Shown in pieces: positions 43,825 through 56,300 of a stretch of DNA of 58,539 nt (positions within the stretch are counted from its first letter, which is position 1; each line of letters opens with the position of its first letter). This DNA comes from Auxenochlorella pyrenoidosa. Taxonomy: Eukaryota; Chlorophyta; Trebouxiophyceae; Chlorellales; Chlorellaceae. The stretch is from assembly GCA_001430745.1 (NCBI GenBank), contig KQ481955.1, positions 993,930 to 1,052,468 on the forward strand. Reading direction: 5' to 3'. The notes under the pieces are model-generated. The model had not been told where the DNA came from. It did not search any database and saw only the letters and a list, made by a program, of their open reading frames with translations. Position numbers and translations under genes: made by a program.

Positions 43825-45875
43825 TCATGCCGCCAGGCGGAAGAGCCGCTGCTGCAGCTGCAGCTGGATCTGCTGCTGCACCAGCGGCAGGAACTCCTCC
43901 ATGCTCACGCCGGCTGGAGGGGTGACCGCGCCGGCGGCGGGCCCAGTGGCCGCGGCGGCAGCGATCGAGGCAATCAGGGAGGCAACCTGCGGGGCCATGC
44001 CTACGGCGGGCACGGCTGCAGCTGCAGCTGCTGGCGCCGCCGACAATGCCGCCGCCGGCACTGCTGCGCCGGCTGCTGCATGCTCTGCCGCCAGGCGCAG
44101 CGCGGCGGCTGCAACAGCTGGCGCGGGGGCCTGCACCTCTGGCAGCGGCGCCGGCGGCGCCTCCCCAGCTTCGGCTGTGACGGCGCTGGGCTGCGCTGCT
44201 GCTGCAAGCTCTGGCCGCCCCAGCAGGTCGTCCGCGGCCCGCCGCAGCGCGCCGAGGCGCTCAAGCAGCACCGCCTGCTGCGCCAGGTGCTGCCGCACCT
44301 CTGCCGCCAGCTGCTGCTGCTGCTCAACCAGGGCGGCGGCCTTGCTGGAGAGGCCGCTGGCGCCTAGCTGCTGCAGCCCCGCGGAACCCGCCGGCTGCTG
44401 GCCAGAGCCCGAGGCAGAGGCGACTGAGCCCAGGCGGTCGCCCAGGCCGTCCAGCTGCGCCGCCGCCTCCTGCGCCGCCGCCTCGGCGGCCAGCAGCTCC
44501 TCTTCATGCGCCAGCGCCAGGTCGGCCAGGGCGTGCAGCTTCTCAGCATCCTCATAGGCGGGCGGCGAGGGCGGCCGTGCCGGTGCCGGCGCCGGCATGG
44601 GCGGCAGCGCCGCCTCTGGCAGCACGGGCAGCGCAGGCAGCGGCAGCGGTGGCGGCGTGGTGCCCGCCAGTGCCTGCAGGAAGTGCTGCACCGGCTCGGC
44701 TGTTGCAGGCTGGCCAGCAGAGGCCGGCCAGAAGCTGCCCGCGCCGGCGGCAAAGCCGGGCAGCGCCGGTGCGTGCGAGGCTGCTCCGCTGCTGCGAGAC
44801 CGCTTCAGTGCTGGCTCCCAGTCGCCAAAACCGGCGGCTGCGGCGCCGCGGCGGCTGGCTGCCCCTCGGGGCGCATGTGCCACAAACGTCACTCCCTCTT
44901 GCTGGCGGTACTTTTGGAGGTGGCTGCAGGGCGTCCCGGGGAGGGGAGGGCGGTGTGTGCTCAGCAGCAGCAGCGGCGACAGATCCCGGTGCCCCTGCCC
45001 TGCTCAGTGCAACACATGCCACAACCTTTGGTCCAGCTCGCACCTCTTGACATGTGCCAGCGTGAGCCCCGGCACGCCCATGCGCTGCACAATGTCTTTG
45101 GGCTGCACAGGAGGGGCAGGGCGAGCGGCGCTGGCTCTCAGTCCAGAAGCCCGTCAGCCCGGGCGTCAACCACCGGCAGGCAGGCAGACTGCAGACCATA
45201 GAACCGCGCTGCCGCCAGCTTTGTGCCTGGCCAGCCACACAGTTGCCTCAGCCTACCTTGGCAACCGCGCAGCCGCCCAGGCTGTCCACTGCCTGGCAGA
45301 AGCGGTGGTGCAGGGCGGGCGACCAGCGCAGGCGCTCCTTGGAGTCGATCACCACCCGCAGCTCGCCATCCCCGCTGGACGAGGGCGGCGGCGACTGCTC
45401 GGCAGGCGGCTGCTGTGGCACAAGCTGCAGGGGCTCGGTCTTGAGGGAGATGACAGCCGGGGGAGGGGCGAGGACGAGGGAGGCACGCGTCGCGGCGGCG
45501 CCGTCGCTGCCGCCAGCGCTGGCGCTGCTGCCGGGCACCTGCACAGGCGCCCGGCCGGTGTCCTCCACGTCTGGGTGGCTGGCTGCCTCTTGCGAGGAGG
45601 AGGAGGAGGCATGGCCACAGGCGGAGGCAGAAGGTGCTGCCAGCGCCGGCGGCACGGGCGGCGCAAGAGCGGGCAGCGCTGCCTGGCCCTTGGCGGCTGC
45701 AGGGACGCAGGTTGATACATTGGAACTGCATTAGGCGCGTTGAATGCAGGCCTGGCAATTTTGGTGCGGCGACCCCAGCCGCCGCACCTTCACCAGCATA
45801 GTCTCCAACACCCCACGGGTTCCAACCCGCGCTGGGTCCATTCGCATTCTCACCTGCCGCTTCACCCTCTGTCAT
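43825..45875 (-). CDS. GARP-family (MYB-like) transcription factor
   Basis: Nuclear DNA-binding protein of 539 residues in this model. Exons 43825-44923, 45044-45102, 45257-45696 and a first exon 45854-45875. The GARP domain is assembled across two introns: KERLRWSPALHHRFCQAVDS, LGGCAVAKPKDIVQRMGVPG and LTLAHVKSHLQKYR. The turn LTLAHVKSHLQ is the form found in KANADI-type proteins, unlike LTIYHVKSHLQKYR of PHR1 or LTRHNIASHLQKYR of GLK. The C-terminal part has two helical Ala/Glu/Gln segments (HALADLALAHEEELLAAEAA; VEQQQQLAAEVRQHLAQQAV) that may dimerise. The flanks are Pro/Ala/Ser-rich. The first exon is short and chosen for a strong CAG|GTGAGA donor; other donors within the next 80 bases would add about 20 residues. 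Confidence 0.85.
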
Positions 45876-46934
45876 CGCCGATTAAGGGTTGAGCGGCAGG
45901 AACTGGTGAGCCTTCTGGCGAGTTTCAGGGCGTGTGCGTGGGTCTGCGGGGGGCTGGGCTGGGCTTGCAGGCGGATGAGGGGCATGCAGTAGGCCCAATG
46001 GGGAGCGAATAAGCTGCAAATGCGCTGCCACAGGCAGTTCGATTCTTATGCAGTCTGGATGCATCTCACCGCTGAAGCGTGGACTCCTTTCTCCAAGGCT
46101 CTGAAATGTGCTCCTGGCTCTCGATCTGTGCAGACGCACCAGGTGCCCCACCCTGTCCTAGATGCTGCTGGCGTCGCTGCCATGCTGTCGCCCTGCCGGC
46201 GCTCAGCCACCTACAGCGGATTTCATAGGCGCCACATGAGCATGTGATGATCCACCAGGGTCTCACACTTCACATGTTGGCAGTCAGAGTTGTGCCCACA
46301 CACGATCTTGAATGCTGCTTGCATGCCTCTGCTGAAGATCCGCGTCAGGGCTGTCTGGGCTCTCCTGCCAGCAGAAGTGCATCTGCTGCTGGCGCTGCCC
46401 ATGGCGATCGTGGCCCAGCATGTGCATTCACTGCATGCCATCTGGCGCCCCGCAGTTGTGCACAGTCCTGCCAGGATTACAACTGCCCTGCCCCATGACC
46501 ACTTCTGCCAGACTCCCCTGCATCCCAAATTGCAGTGCTGCCGAAGGATGTCCCACAGTCTTTGTGGGGCTTCACAGCCGCCAGACCACCAGACACAGGG
46601 CCACAGGGTGTGTAACCTGCATGTCAATTCCACAGTCACTGTCGACGCACACTTTGCTGGGATGGGCCCAGTCGGATCGTGCTTGCATTTCCTGGCACAC
46701 GCTCTGCATCCTTCAGACGAGTGCACGCGTGGCATTGAATCAGAAGTCTAAAGATCAGGCTGCAGTCCTAGTTGGCCATCATCGGCTTGTTGCCACCATG
46801 CCCAGGACTGTAAATTGCAAGAAAGCAGCAGGCTAGTGGGCAGGAACAGATCGTGAAAGGCAGAAGAGAAAGAATGGGGGGACAGATGGGGTCATGGTTG
46901 CTACAAAATGCTGCCTAACTAGATACGATACGGG
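45876..46934. other. Intergenic, 1.06 kb
   Basis: GARP-factor promoter and the DENN gene 3' UTR. A minus-strand 170-codon Cys-rich open frame here lacks any recognisable similarity and falls within the expected UTR. Confidence 0.45.
46477..46481 (-). terminator. TGTAA polyadenylation signal, DENN-domain gene
   Basis: About 455 nt after the stop codon at 46935, minus strand. Confidence 0.5.
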
Positions 46935-49900
46935 CTAGGTGAGCTGCAGGCTGCTGAGCTGAGAGGCCAGGACGCCGCCCCCGGCAAAGTCCCCAAAGCC
47001 GCTGGAGGTGCGCGCTGCAGCGCGGCGCAGCTGGCCGTGCTCCTGGAACTGCGGCGGGGCGTGGTGCTGCGGCGGGGGCGGCGTTGGGTTCAGGTGGTCG
47101 TACGACTGGCCTTGCTGGTGGGTGCCTGCTGCGGGCCAGGGCGGGGTCGGCGGCTGCTCAAAGGGGTTGCCTGTATAACCCGGCGCCGGCGCCTCGGCAA
47201 ACTCGGCCCAGGAGGAGGTGGAGGACAGGCGCAGCGGCGAGTGGTGCAGGTCTGCCGTGGCGGCGCAGGACGACGAGGTGCGGTGGCGGGCGGGGGCGCG
47301 CTCGCACGCATCAGCCACCGCCTGCTGCGCCAGGTCTGCAAACAGCGCCTGGCCCGCGGCCGGCGCCTGCCGTGGTGGGCTGGCCGCGCCGCTGCCGGAG
47401 CCGCTGCCGCTCCAGCTGACACCGCTGCCGGCACCGCCGCCGCAGCTGCTGCTGCTTGTTCGCCGCATGTCTGGTGGGGCGCTCAGGTGGCCAATGCTCG
47501 CGATGCGCTGCACGCTGGCTATCCCGGCTGCCAGCGGGCTGTGCGCAGACATGCGGCACACCGCTGGCAGGGCCACGGCCGGCGGTGCTCTGCAGCCTGC
47601 GGGCCCGCCTGCAGCAGGCTGCTGGTAATAGGGCATCCAGCCTGCTGAGACACCATCGAGCACCGCGGGTGGCTGCTTTGGTGCAGCTGCCAGAAGACCT
47701 TCAGGCTGCTGCTGCTGCTGCTGCTGCTGTGGGATGAACGCCGCTTCCTGACGAGAGTCGTACAGTGACCCTGGCTGCGCCGCTCCTGATGACTGGCAAG
47801 CCCAGGCTCGCGGCTGGTCGTAGGGCGAGGCAGGCAGCTGCGCCTGCTGCTGCTGCCAGCATGGCGTAGGCGGCTGCGGCTCCGCATGCTGCTGCTCGTG
47901 CCAGCCCTGCCACGGGACCGGCTGCTGGCTGAAATAACCGCAGTCATCCTGCAAGCGCTGCTGCTGCAGTTCTTGTTGTTGGTGGTGGTGCTGCTGCTGC
48001 TGAAGGCCAGTACTGCCAGCAGCCGCACTGCTTGAAAGCGCTGGCGCCGCGGCCAGTGCTACAGCGGCAGCGGCGCTGCTGCTGTGGGACAGCTGGCGGA
48101 TTACGGACCGGCTCATGCCGGAGCCCAGAGGGCCCACGCCCTCCTCCAGCTCCAAGAAGCCGCTGCCAGGGGCACCGTGGGAGCCCGGCGCGGCCTGCGG
48201 GCTGCCAAAGGGCGCACCAGTGGGGTCGTGGGCATCCTCAAAGGTTGCCCAGCCGCCCAGGCTGCTGCTGCGGGAGTGCACCGAGGAGGGAGTGGTGGGG
48301 TGGCCGCCCGACGACGGCGGCGCAGCTGCCCCTTCCCGGCCCGCATCGCCAAACAGCTGCTGCGGGCGCGGCAGCGGCGGGTGGCCCAGCTTGGGCTGCG
48401 GCTGCGGTGCCGGGCTGGCTAGGTCAAACAGGCTGCCAGGCGAGGCTGCCGGCCCAGCTGTAACGGCAGATGGCCGCCTGCTGCCGGCCTCTGCGCGGCC
48501 GCTCAGCCCGGCGGCCAGCAACCCTGCCGCCAGCACGCCACCGACTGATGCGCCAGCTGCGCTTGCTGCCGGTATGCCGCCACAGGACTGCATGCTGAAC
48601 GGCTGCTCGGTCGCCCCCTGCTGCAGCACTGCCTGCTCATGCGACTCAGTTGTAGCTGTGCCCAGCCTGCTGGCAACATGCTGCATCGACGCTGCGCGGC
48701 TGCCTAGGGGGGAGGCCGAGGGCGTCTGGTTGGGTAGCGCCACTGAGGTGGACACAGAGGTGGTGGCGTGGAAGAGTGTGCCAAACGAGCGCCGCGAATT
48801 GAAGGCTGCAGCGAGCGGCCCAGCGTGGCCGCCGCTGGCACGAGCCGTCCCGGCCCACCCCGTCTCCTGGCTGGTGCGCGACGTCACTGCAGCAAACAAG
48901 AACACATTGCGCGGTCAGCGGGCTGGCCACAATAAGTTGTACAGAGCTTAGCCTGCAGGTGCAGGCACGCGTCGCTGAATGCAGCTTGCCATCATGACAG
49001 CTGTGGCACAACCAACCCTGGTGCAAAACCAAAAGTAGCAAAAAACTTCCAACGCCACTCAGGCATACCGCTCGTGCACACCTGAGCTGGCATCGTCGTC
49101 CTCGGCATCGTCTGCGCCGAAGAACATGTCTGGGCGCAGCTGCTCCAGGGAGGGCTGCACCCCGCCGTTGAGCGCCGCCAGGTTGGCAGAGGGCCTGCAG
49201 GGAATGAGGGGGGAGGTGTGTGTGTGTGTGCAAGGTGTGTGGGGGGGGATACCTTTGGCTGCCATGCAAAGCACTGTCCAGCGCATCCCTCATTCAAGGC
49301 AGCCCCCAAATCGACCAAAGATGCAGCAACAGGCTCTCTGTCAGGGCAGCGGCAGCACAGGGGCACCATGCAGAGCACCACGCACCGCGAGAGGTGCGGC
49401 AGATTGCTGAAGCTGCCAGACCGGCTGCTGGGCCTGCTGCTGCCGCTGAAGCTGTTGCCCCGGCTGTGCGCCACCAACGACGCTGCTGCAGGCACGGGGC
49501 TGCGCCGCGCCAGGCCCAGCCCATGGGCGCTGGGGCTGATGCGCCCAAGGTTGGGGCCGCTGTGGGCGCGTCTGCATGGCGCAGAAGGGAAGCCCAAGTT
49601 GCAGCACAGCAACAGCGCAAGCGCGGCAAGGCCTCAGTGCTGGCCTCCAAAGGCAAGACGGAAGACGGTTGACGGACCCCATTGACAAGCACGGCACTCA
49701 CCCAGCCAGCGTGAGGTCCGCCTCCTGCTGGGCGCTCCCCAGCTGCTTGATGGATGCCGCCAGCCCTGCGCCGCCCTGCTTCACAGCGCTAACGCCCTTG
49801 CGCAGCAGGCTGCCGATGCGGCCCTTGCCCGCTGCAGCGGCGGCCATGGCTGGCACCGCCACCGAGCCGACGCCCGGGATGCCCAGGCGCAGGCCCAGCC

Positions 49901-52770
49901 GCGTGTTGCGCTCCGCCACCTGTTGTGCAGTGTGAGGTCAAGGGGCAGGGCACCATTTGCTCGAAGCGGACGTGCAGGTTGGTGGGTGGGCAAGATGACG
50001 GCATGAGCATCGCGCTACAAGCTGCAGCACCCCGGCAGGCCCGACATGCATGCATGACGCGCCCACCTTGAGCTCGAAAGGGTCGTCCGTGATGTACCCC
50101 TCGGAGGCAAGCTTCAGCCGCTCAGTGATGAACACCTCCAGCATCTGCAGGCCAAGGCCGCGAGGGGCGCCAGGGCTCCATGGCGACGGCGCAGGCAGGC
50201 ACAGCATGCCCCATCCAACCCAGGACACAGCCTGCTGTCAGCTGCTGAGCAGACAATGGCCACCCGGGCAAGCCAAGCCAGGCACGCGCAATCGGCGGCA
50301 CGGGGCCGAGGCAGGCGCCCCACCTGCGAGTTGCGAAACTGCTGCAGGAAGGCGGCGACCTTGTCCTTGCGGCGGTGTGACAGGATGAAGGCGGCCTGGT
50401 CAAACACAAAGCCGTGTGCGCTGCACAAGGGGTCGGAAGAGGCAGGGGGCTGGTGGTGGGTGCTGGGCAGCAGCCCGCCAGCAACGGCACAGCACAGGCA
50501 CATCGCGTGTGCTCCTCTCCCCGTCATCCCCTCCCCAGCCTGCAGGAGCCGCACCGGGGGTTCTCATCATCCGCGGAGCCGCCCTTGCCGACGCCCTTGC
50601 CATTGCGAGGGTCGCCGCCAGTGCTGACAAAGGTGCTGGCGGCGGGCAGCGGGCGGTCCAGCCCCAGCGCCAGCGCCGCGGGCGTCACCTCCTCGTCCGG
50701 CCGCACAAACTTGCGGTAGCCGCCCACCAGGCGCAGGAAGAAGTCCTGCGGTGGAGGCGATGGGACAGAGGCGCTCATGCAGGAGCCAAAGGTGCGTGGG
50801 CAGCAGCCACCGACCAATCTGTCGGGCATGAGCCCCCTTTGGTTGCCCGCTCAGCAGCACGGCTCCCCGCCCTGCACCTGCCTGCAGCAGCTCGGTGCAC
50901 TTTGGCGTGCTGTCAAACTCGGTGGGACTCTGGATGTGCTCACGCACAACCTGCAGTGGCGCGACAGGCAGGGATGGCGGTGGGCGCGCATCCACATGCA
51001 ACGGCCGCGTTGCCTGGCCAAGGGGCACAGCAGGCGAACGCGCCACTCCTGCACAGCTGCCGCTCCCCCGTAGGCCGCTCACCAGCGCCGCAGCTGCTCG
51101 ACAGTGGTGGGAGCAGGCAGGCGGGGGGGCGCACCTCGAACACGTCCTCCAGCTCCCGCGCAAAGGGCAGCTGGAAGTAGTCGTCGCCCGGGCTGCCCAG
51201 CTCGGGCGTGCAGCTGCCCAGGCGGTCGAGGTCGACCAGCACCGTCTCCTCCAGCGCCATGCCGCGCAGCAGCGGCAGGCAGTCGGCCTGGATGCCCACC
51301 AGGTAGGGCATGGGGGCCGCCAGGTAGTCCTGCAGAGACAGGGCCCGGCGGAATCCACGTTTGGTGCACGCACTCGAGCAGGCAGAGCAGCGCAAGGGTG
51401 CAAAGCTTACGTGGCGCATGGGCCCAACGCCAGAGCAGCACAGCGTGCCCCTCAAAGCATGCAGCAGCGTTTGCGTGCACAGCCCGCCCGCCACTCTTTG
51501 CAGGGCCCGTACCTTGAGCGCCAGCGGCAGCAGCGGCAGGTAGATGTGCTGCCAGCGGAAGGGGTAGAGCAGCGCATTTGCTGCGTGCACTGCCGCGCTG
51601 ACCGTCTCTGCATCGCACGCCACCAGGATGATGCGCCGCTCCAGCAGCAGGGAGGCGACCAACGTGACGGCCTGGCGCGGCGTGAGGAACCACAGCAGGC
51701 GGGCAAGCGAGACACCCGCGTTGGCGGCGCCGTTGCCCAGCTCGGGCGGCACCTGCACGTGGAAGAATGGCAGACTGGGAGCGGTAAGGGCAGGCCGGCA
51801 GGGTGGAGGAAGACAGCAGCCAGCAAAGCAGGCAAGACTGCATGGCAGCAAGAATGTGTTGTCCTGGATTGCTCTTGCGCAGCCCGACTGCTACTACTTG
51901 CAATGCACCCCATACCAAGGAACTCCACACCCACCCCAGGGCACTTCTGGCCATCAGCCCGCCAGCACCCACCTCCAGCTCTATTGCGTCGGCCGACAGG
52001 CCCAGCAGCATGGCCGAGGCGGACGCGCCAGGCGGCGCCAGCGCCCGCCTCATGCGCTCAACTGAGATGGGTGCTGCGCTGTAGGGCAGCGGCACACGCA
52101 GCACCGCCCCCAGGGGCGGCAGGGGCGGGCCTGCTGCCACCAGCAGGCGCGGCAGTGACGCCAAGAACAGTGCGGCGGGGGCGTCGGGCGGCAGCTGCGC
52201 GAGGCCGGCGTGCGGCGCCAGCAGCTGGTCCGCAATCTCCAGCACCTTGGAGAAGAAGGGCTGCCAGCAGTGCTGGGAAAGGATGCAGATGACCTGCGGC
52301 AGCCGCTTGTGCTCGGCCACGCTGCCGCTGCCGCCGCGGGTGCCCGGCCCGGGCGGCAGCGGGCGGTACGTGGGGTCGTGCGTGCGCCGGCAGACGCCAT
52401 GCAGGCGCGTGCCGTCGCCGCCGGTGAGCGTGAACGTGAACTCAGCGGTGACGAGGTAGGCGCTGGGCTTCACCGCCTGCACCCCCAGCGGCCAGCAGAA
52501 GGCCGACAGGTTGTCCTCGGGCGGCAGCGTGCCCGCCCCTGGCGGCAGAAACTTGCAGAACAGCGCCGATCGCTGCTGCTGGCTGCCGCCTTTGCTGCTG
52601 CCCTCGCTGCTGCTGCTGCTACTGCCTCCATGGCTGCCGTTTGCGCCGTCGCTGCTGCCGTTGCAGGGGGCAACGCTGCCGTTCTGCCCAATGGCCTGCC
52701 CGCTGCCGGCGCCGCCCTGCTGCACGCGTGCAACAAAGAAGAGTTCGAACAGCTGGCTCCCCGCGCCCAT
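46935..52770 (-). CDS. DENN-domain protein with endocytic-motif tail (putative Rab exchange factor)
   Basis: Exons: 46935-48886, 49082-49194, 49386-49571, 49702-49919, 50067-50144, 50324-50420, 50555-50745, 50882-50950, 51135-51329, 51513-51752, 51973-52770; 1378 residues. DENN proteins activate Rab GTPases. uDENN: GSQLFELFFVARV ... NLSAFCWPLGV and CILSQHCWQPFFSKVLEI. Central DENN: LLWFLTPRQAVTLVASLLLE then RRIILVACDAETVSAA, and FRWQHIYLPLLPLALKDYLA then APMPYLVGI. dDENN: FDQAAFILSHRRKDKVAAFL then QQFRNSQMLEVFITERLKLA. After about residue 560 comes a low-complexity Gln/Ser/Pro/Ala tail of some 800 residues holding WATF, WAEF, NPF and FGDF motifs and a polyQ run. One intron (donor 50881) is GC-AG. 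The model is anchored by ATG 52770, directly before the uDENN strand. Confidence 0.9.
47704..47733 (-). repeat. Polyglutamine-coding (CAG)n tract in the DENN gene
   Basis: A run of about nine glutamines (IPQQQ...QPEG) encoded by CAG triplets; a length-variable site is likely. Confidence 0.85.
49215..49231. repeat. (TG)n tract
   Basis: Short TG dinucleotide repeat within a DENN gene intron. Confidence 0.75.
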
Positions 52771-53348
52771 CTAGGCGACGTGGAGAAGGTGTTTTGAGGG
52801 TGCAGTGCTCGCCATGGGCGGTGGTGGGTGGTGTTCCAGCCCAGGCGCCGGCGGGGACCGCCAGCCGCTCCCGCTGCCGTAGTGAGGGAGGCAGTTGCAC
52901 GCGGCACGCCAGGCGCGCCCTCAAAGCGCCACCCGAGCTGAAGATTGAGACTGTGCCGTCGAAGCAGCGGCCGGCAGCACCAGGGGAGGCCTCCGGCCGT
53001 AACTTCTCCCCACACGGCGGGTTGGAGACGAGAGACACGGCTGAAATTTGGATTGCAAAGATTTCAGTAAGCCAACGAGATACAGCTGAGCTCCTGTCGA
53101 CGACCCAAGGCAAAAGCACGCCACTGCCGCATGGGCGCCAAGGTGTCAGACGCCCCTCGGCATTTCAGTCATCATCTCCATCACCGATCACTGTGATCGA
53201 AAAGTCTGCACAGCCCTCCCGCTGCTACGGGCTCTTGCACCGGAGCCTGCTTCTGGACTAGGAGCTTTCTGGTTCTTTTGTTGGATCCTTGCACATCTAT
53301 ATCCTTATTCCTCGACTATAAGACAATCAAACTTTAAGGTCTTGCTGA
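52771..53348. promoter_or_regulatory. Divergent promoter region, DENN gene / RCC1-HECT gene
   Basis: 578 bp between divergent start codons. Two A+T-rich motifs (CTATATCC near 53297, CTATAAG near 53316) lie just upstream of the plus-strand ATG and may act as a TATA-like element. Confidence 0.4.
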
Positions 53349-56300
53349 ATGAGCCAGCCCCATGGCGGGCAGCCTCCGCCACCGCTGCTGCCTGCTGACC
53401 GGCCAAGGGGCGCGAGCAGTCTGCCATCCCAGTCGCCTCAAGTCGACACAGCGGAGCAGCGCTTGCTGGGGAGTGTGACTGCACACACGAGCGCGGCTTT
53501 GCTGAGCCGCATGGACCTGCCGCTAGCGCCGGTGGTGGTGCCGCAGGTTGGCAGCCCCCGTGACGCCGCAAGCAGCCCCCGTGACGGCGCTGAGGCCCAG
53601 GCGGGGCCGGCTGCTGATGGGGCGCATCCGGCATCCCCGCGCTCGCCACTAGCACCCAGCCTGTCCCCCCTGCGCACTCACAGCTCGCGACTGTTCAGTG
53701 CCGCTGCCCTCCACCGTGCGGGCACAGAGGTGAGGAAGCACCAGCTTGCTGTCTCGCGCTGGAGCCGCCCGGCCCTCCTGCTGTGGACTGGCGCACCTCA
53801 CATCGCATTCTCGGATAAAGCTGCAGCGGATGTAAAGACAATGCTAACGACCTTGAATCGGCGATGCAGAGCGGCTGCTGGCTGCCACTCCCTCCCTGCG
53901 CCTGCTCGCCTCCTGCCCCCTGCCGCCCCACCGGCCTGCTGTGCCCCGCTGCCCCCCAGGTGTGGACATTTGGGCGGGGCGATTGCGGCCAGCTGGGGTT
54001 GGGCCGGCAGGAGGATGCGCACGCGCCGCAGCTGGTGGAGGGGCTGCAGGGCAGGGACGTGGTGGATGTGGCCGCCAGCACCCTGCACACCGCCGCGGTG
54101 ACGGGTGAGCCCCGGGGCGCGGGGCCTGCGCGCTACGCATGGCCTGACTGTTTGACCAGCTGCCCAAGTCCTTGCCAGTGCATGCCGTTTTGCCTGCAAA
54201 CTTGCTGGTGCGCGAGCAGCCCTGGCGCTCAGCCCGAGCCTCGACAGCCTTGTGCAAGGGCATGTGGCTGGATGTACGGGGAGCAGTACGGGGGGTACTG
54301 CAAGCGCGCAACTCAGCACCCATGCCCTGTGCGGCCGCCGCCTGCAGCCGATGGCGAGCTCTACGTGTGCGGCAGCAACGACTCCTCCCAGCTGGGCATT
54401 CGGCGCTGCCGCGAGGCGCTGGCGCCCACACGGGTGGAGGCCCTGGAGGCCTTCTCAGTGCAGGCGGCTGCCTGCGGCCCTGCCAACACGCTGGCGATCG
54501 TGGACGACGGCGCCCTGGCGGCGTTTGGCTCCGCCGAGTTTGGGCAGGCGGGGCTGGGGCCGACCAGCACGCAGGTGGGTGCTGCCGGCAGCTAGCAACT
54601 CAGCGCTGCTCAGCGGGCTGGGCCAGTGAACAGCTGGCGCTGCCTGCCGGCCCCAGCTGTGGCCGGCCGCATCTGTGCATGTGGGTGCAGGCGCTGCATC
54701 CCAGCTAAAAATGGTGCCCCTGCCCTGGTGGCCCCTTGCACTGCAGGTGGAGCTGCCCAGGGTGGTGAAAGACCTGCGCAGCATGCACATCGTGCGTGTC
54801 GCCGCCGGCGGCGGCCACACCCTGGCCCTCAGCTCCACCGGCGGTGTGTTCAGCTGCGGCAATGGCAGCTTTGGGGCGCTGGGGCGCGGCACCACCCAGG
54901 GTGAGCGGGCCGCCTCCGCCGATGCGCGGCCGCTGTGCGGTCAACTCGCCGCTGGCACCCTTTCCCTGGCACCCTTGGGCTGCCTGGAACATGCAGCAGG
55001 CCTGGGCACCAGGACCTGCTGCAGGCAGCCTGCTCGGGGTACCTGCACTCGTGGCCGCCATAATCCTGTGCCCCTGCGTGCCGCGCAGGCACCGACGTGC
55101 CGCGCCCCATCAGCCGGCTCTGGCCGCTGGGCGTGGTGCAAGTGGCCTGCGGCGACGCGCACTCGGCGGCGCTGCTGGCCGACGGCCGGGTGCTCACCTG
55201 GGGGCGGGGGCGGTACGGCGCGCTGGGACAGGGCGACATGGAGAACCGCAGCGCGCCGCAGGTGGTGCGCGCGCTGGGGGGCGTGACCGGGCGCCAGCTC
55301 AGCTGCGGCGACGACCACACCGTGCTGCTGGCGGCAGATGGCGGCGTCTGGACATTTGGCAGGTGGGCACACGAGCACGTGTGTGAGTGCGGTTGCTGGG
55401 GGGTGCGGAGTTCGGTGCGTGGGGCGGGCGGTGTGCAGGGCCCGGCGCTGCTGCAGGCTGACGGGTGGCCAATCGTGCGGGCGGGGTGCAGGCTGCGCTT
55501 TGAGGCTCCTATGCTGCCCGCTGCACATGCAGAGGGACGTGGGGCCAGACGGGCCACGGCCACACAGAGAACATGCACTACCCCAGGCAGGCAAGGGGGG
55601 TGGGGCGCGGGCAGGAGGCAAAAAATGGGTGGGGTGTGGGGCGCCTCCAGCCTGCAGCCGTGCTCTCCATATCCGTTGTATCCGTCGTTTAACCCCCCTG
55701 GGCGGTGCCCCTCCAGAACTGGCAGACATGCCCCCCACACCCGGCTGACCGGCTGCCACACGGGCCCCTGCTTGCGCCTGCAGGTGGCTGCGCTGGCAGG
55801 GCGGCGCATCCTCCAAGTCTCGGCAGGCGGACGACACACGCTGGCGCTCGACAGCGGCAACTGCGTCCTGGCATTCGGCAACAACGAGAGCGGCCAGTGT
55901 GGCGCGCCCGCCAGCCCCTGCCAGCCCACTCCCCGGCTGGTGGAGGGGCTGCCGCCTGGCTGCCCCATCCTGTTCGTCGTGGCTGGGGGGGACCACAGCG
56001 CTGTCGTGGTGGACCGAGGCGGCAGCATGGAGGCAGCTGTCGTAGGTGAGGGGGGACCTGCGTCGTCGCCTGCGGATGTCTTACGCTAAGGCAGTGCCCT
56101 GCTTCCCAGCCGCTGTGCTTCCAAGTAAGGCGGTGCACACTCCACTGTGCCCCGGCCCTGCGCTGCAGGCCCCTGTCCCACGCATCGCCCGCATGGCGAG
56201 CAGTGGTGCGCACTGCCACTGCCAGACCTTCTGCAGCTGTCCAACCAAGCAGCAGCCCAGAAGGCGGACCGGGCCTTGCTCGATGCTGTCGTCGCGGCTG

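Noticed and set aside
46223..46735. 170-codon Cys-rich minus-strand open frame
   Set aside because: It lies in the expected DENN 3' UTR, spans the TGTAA signal, and has no signal peptide or recognisable spacing.
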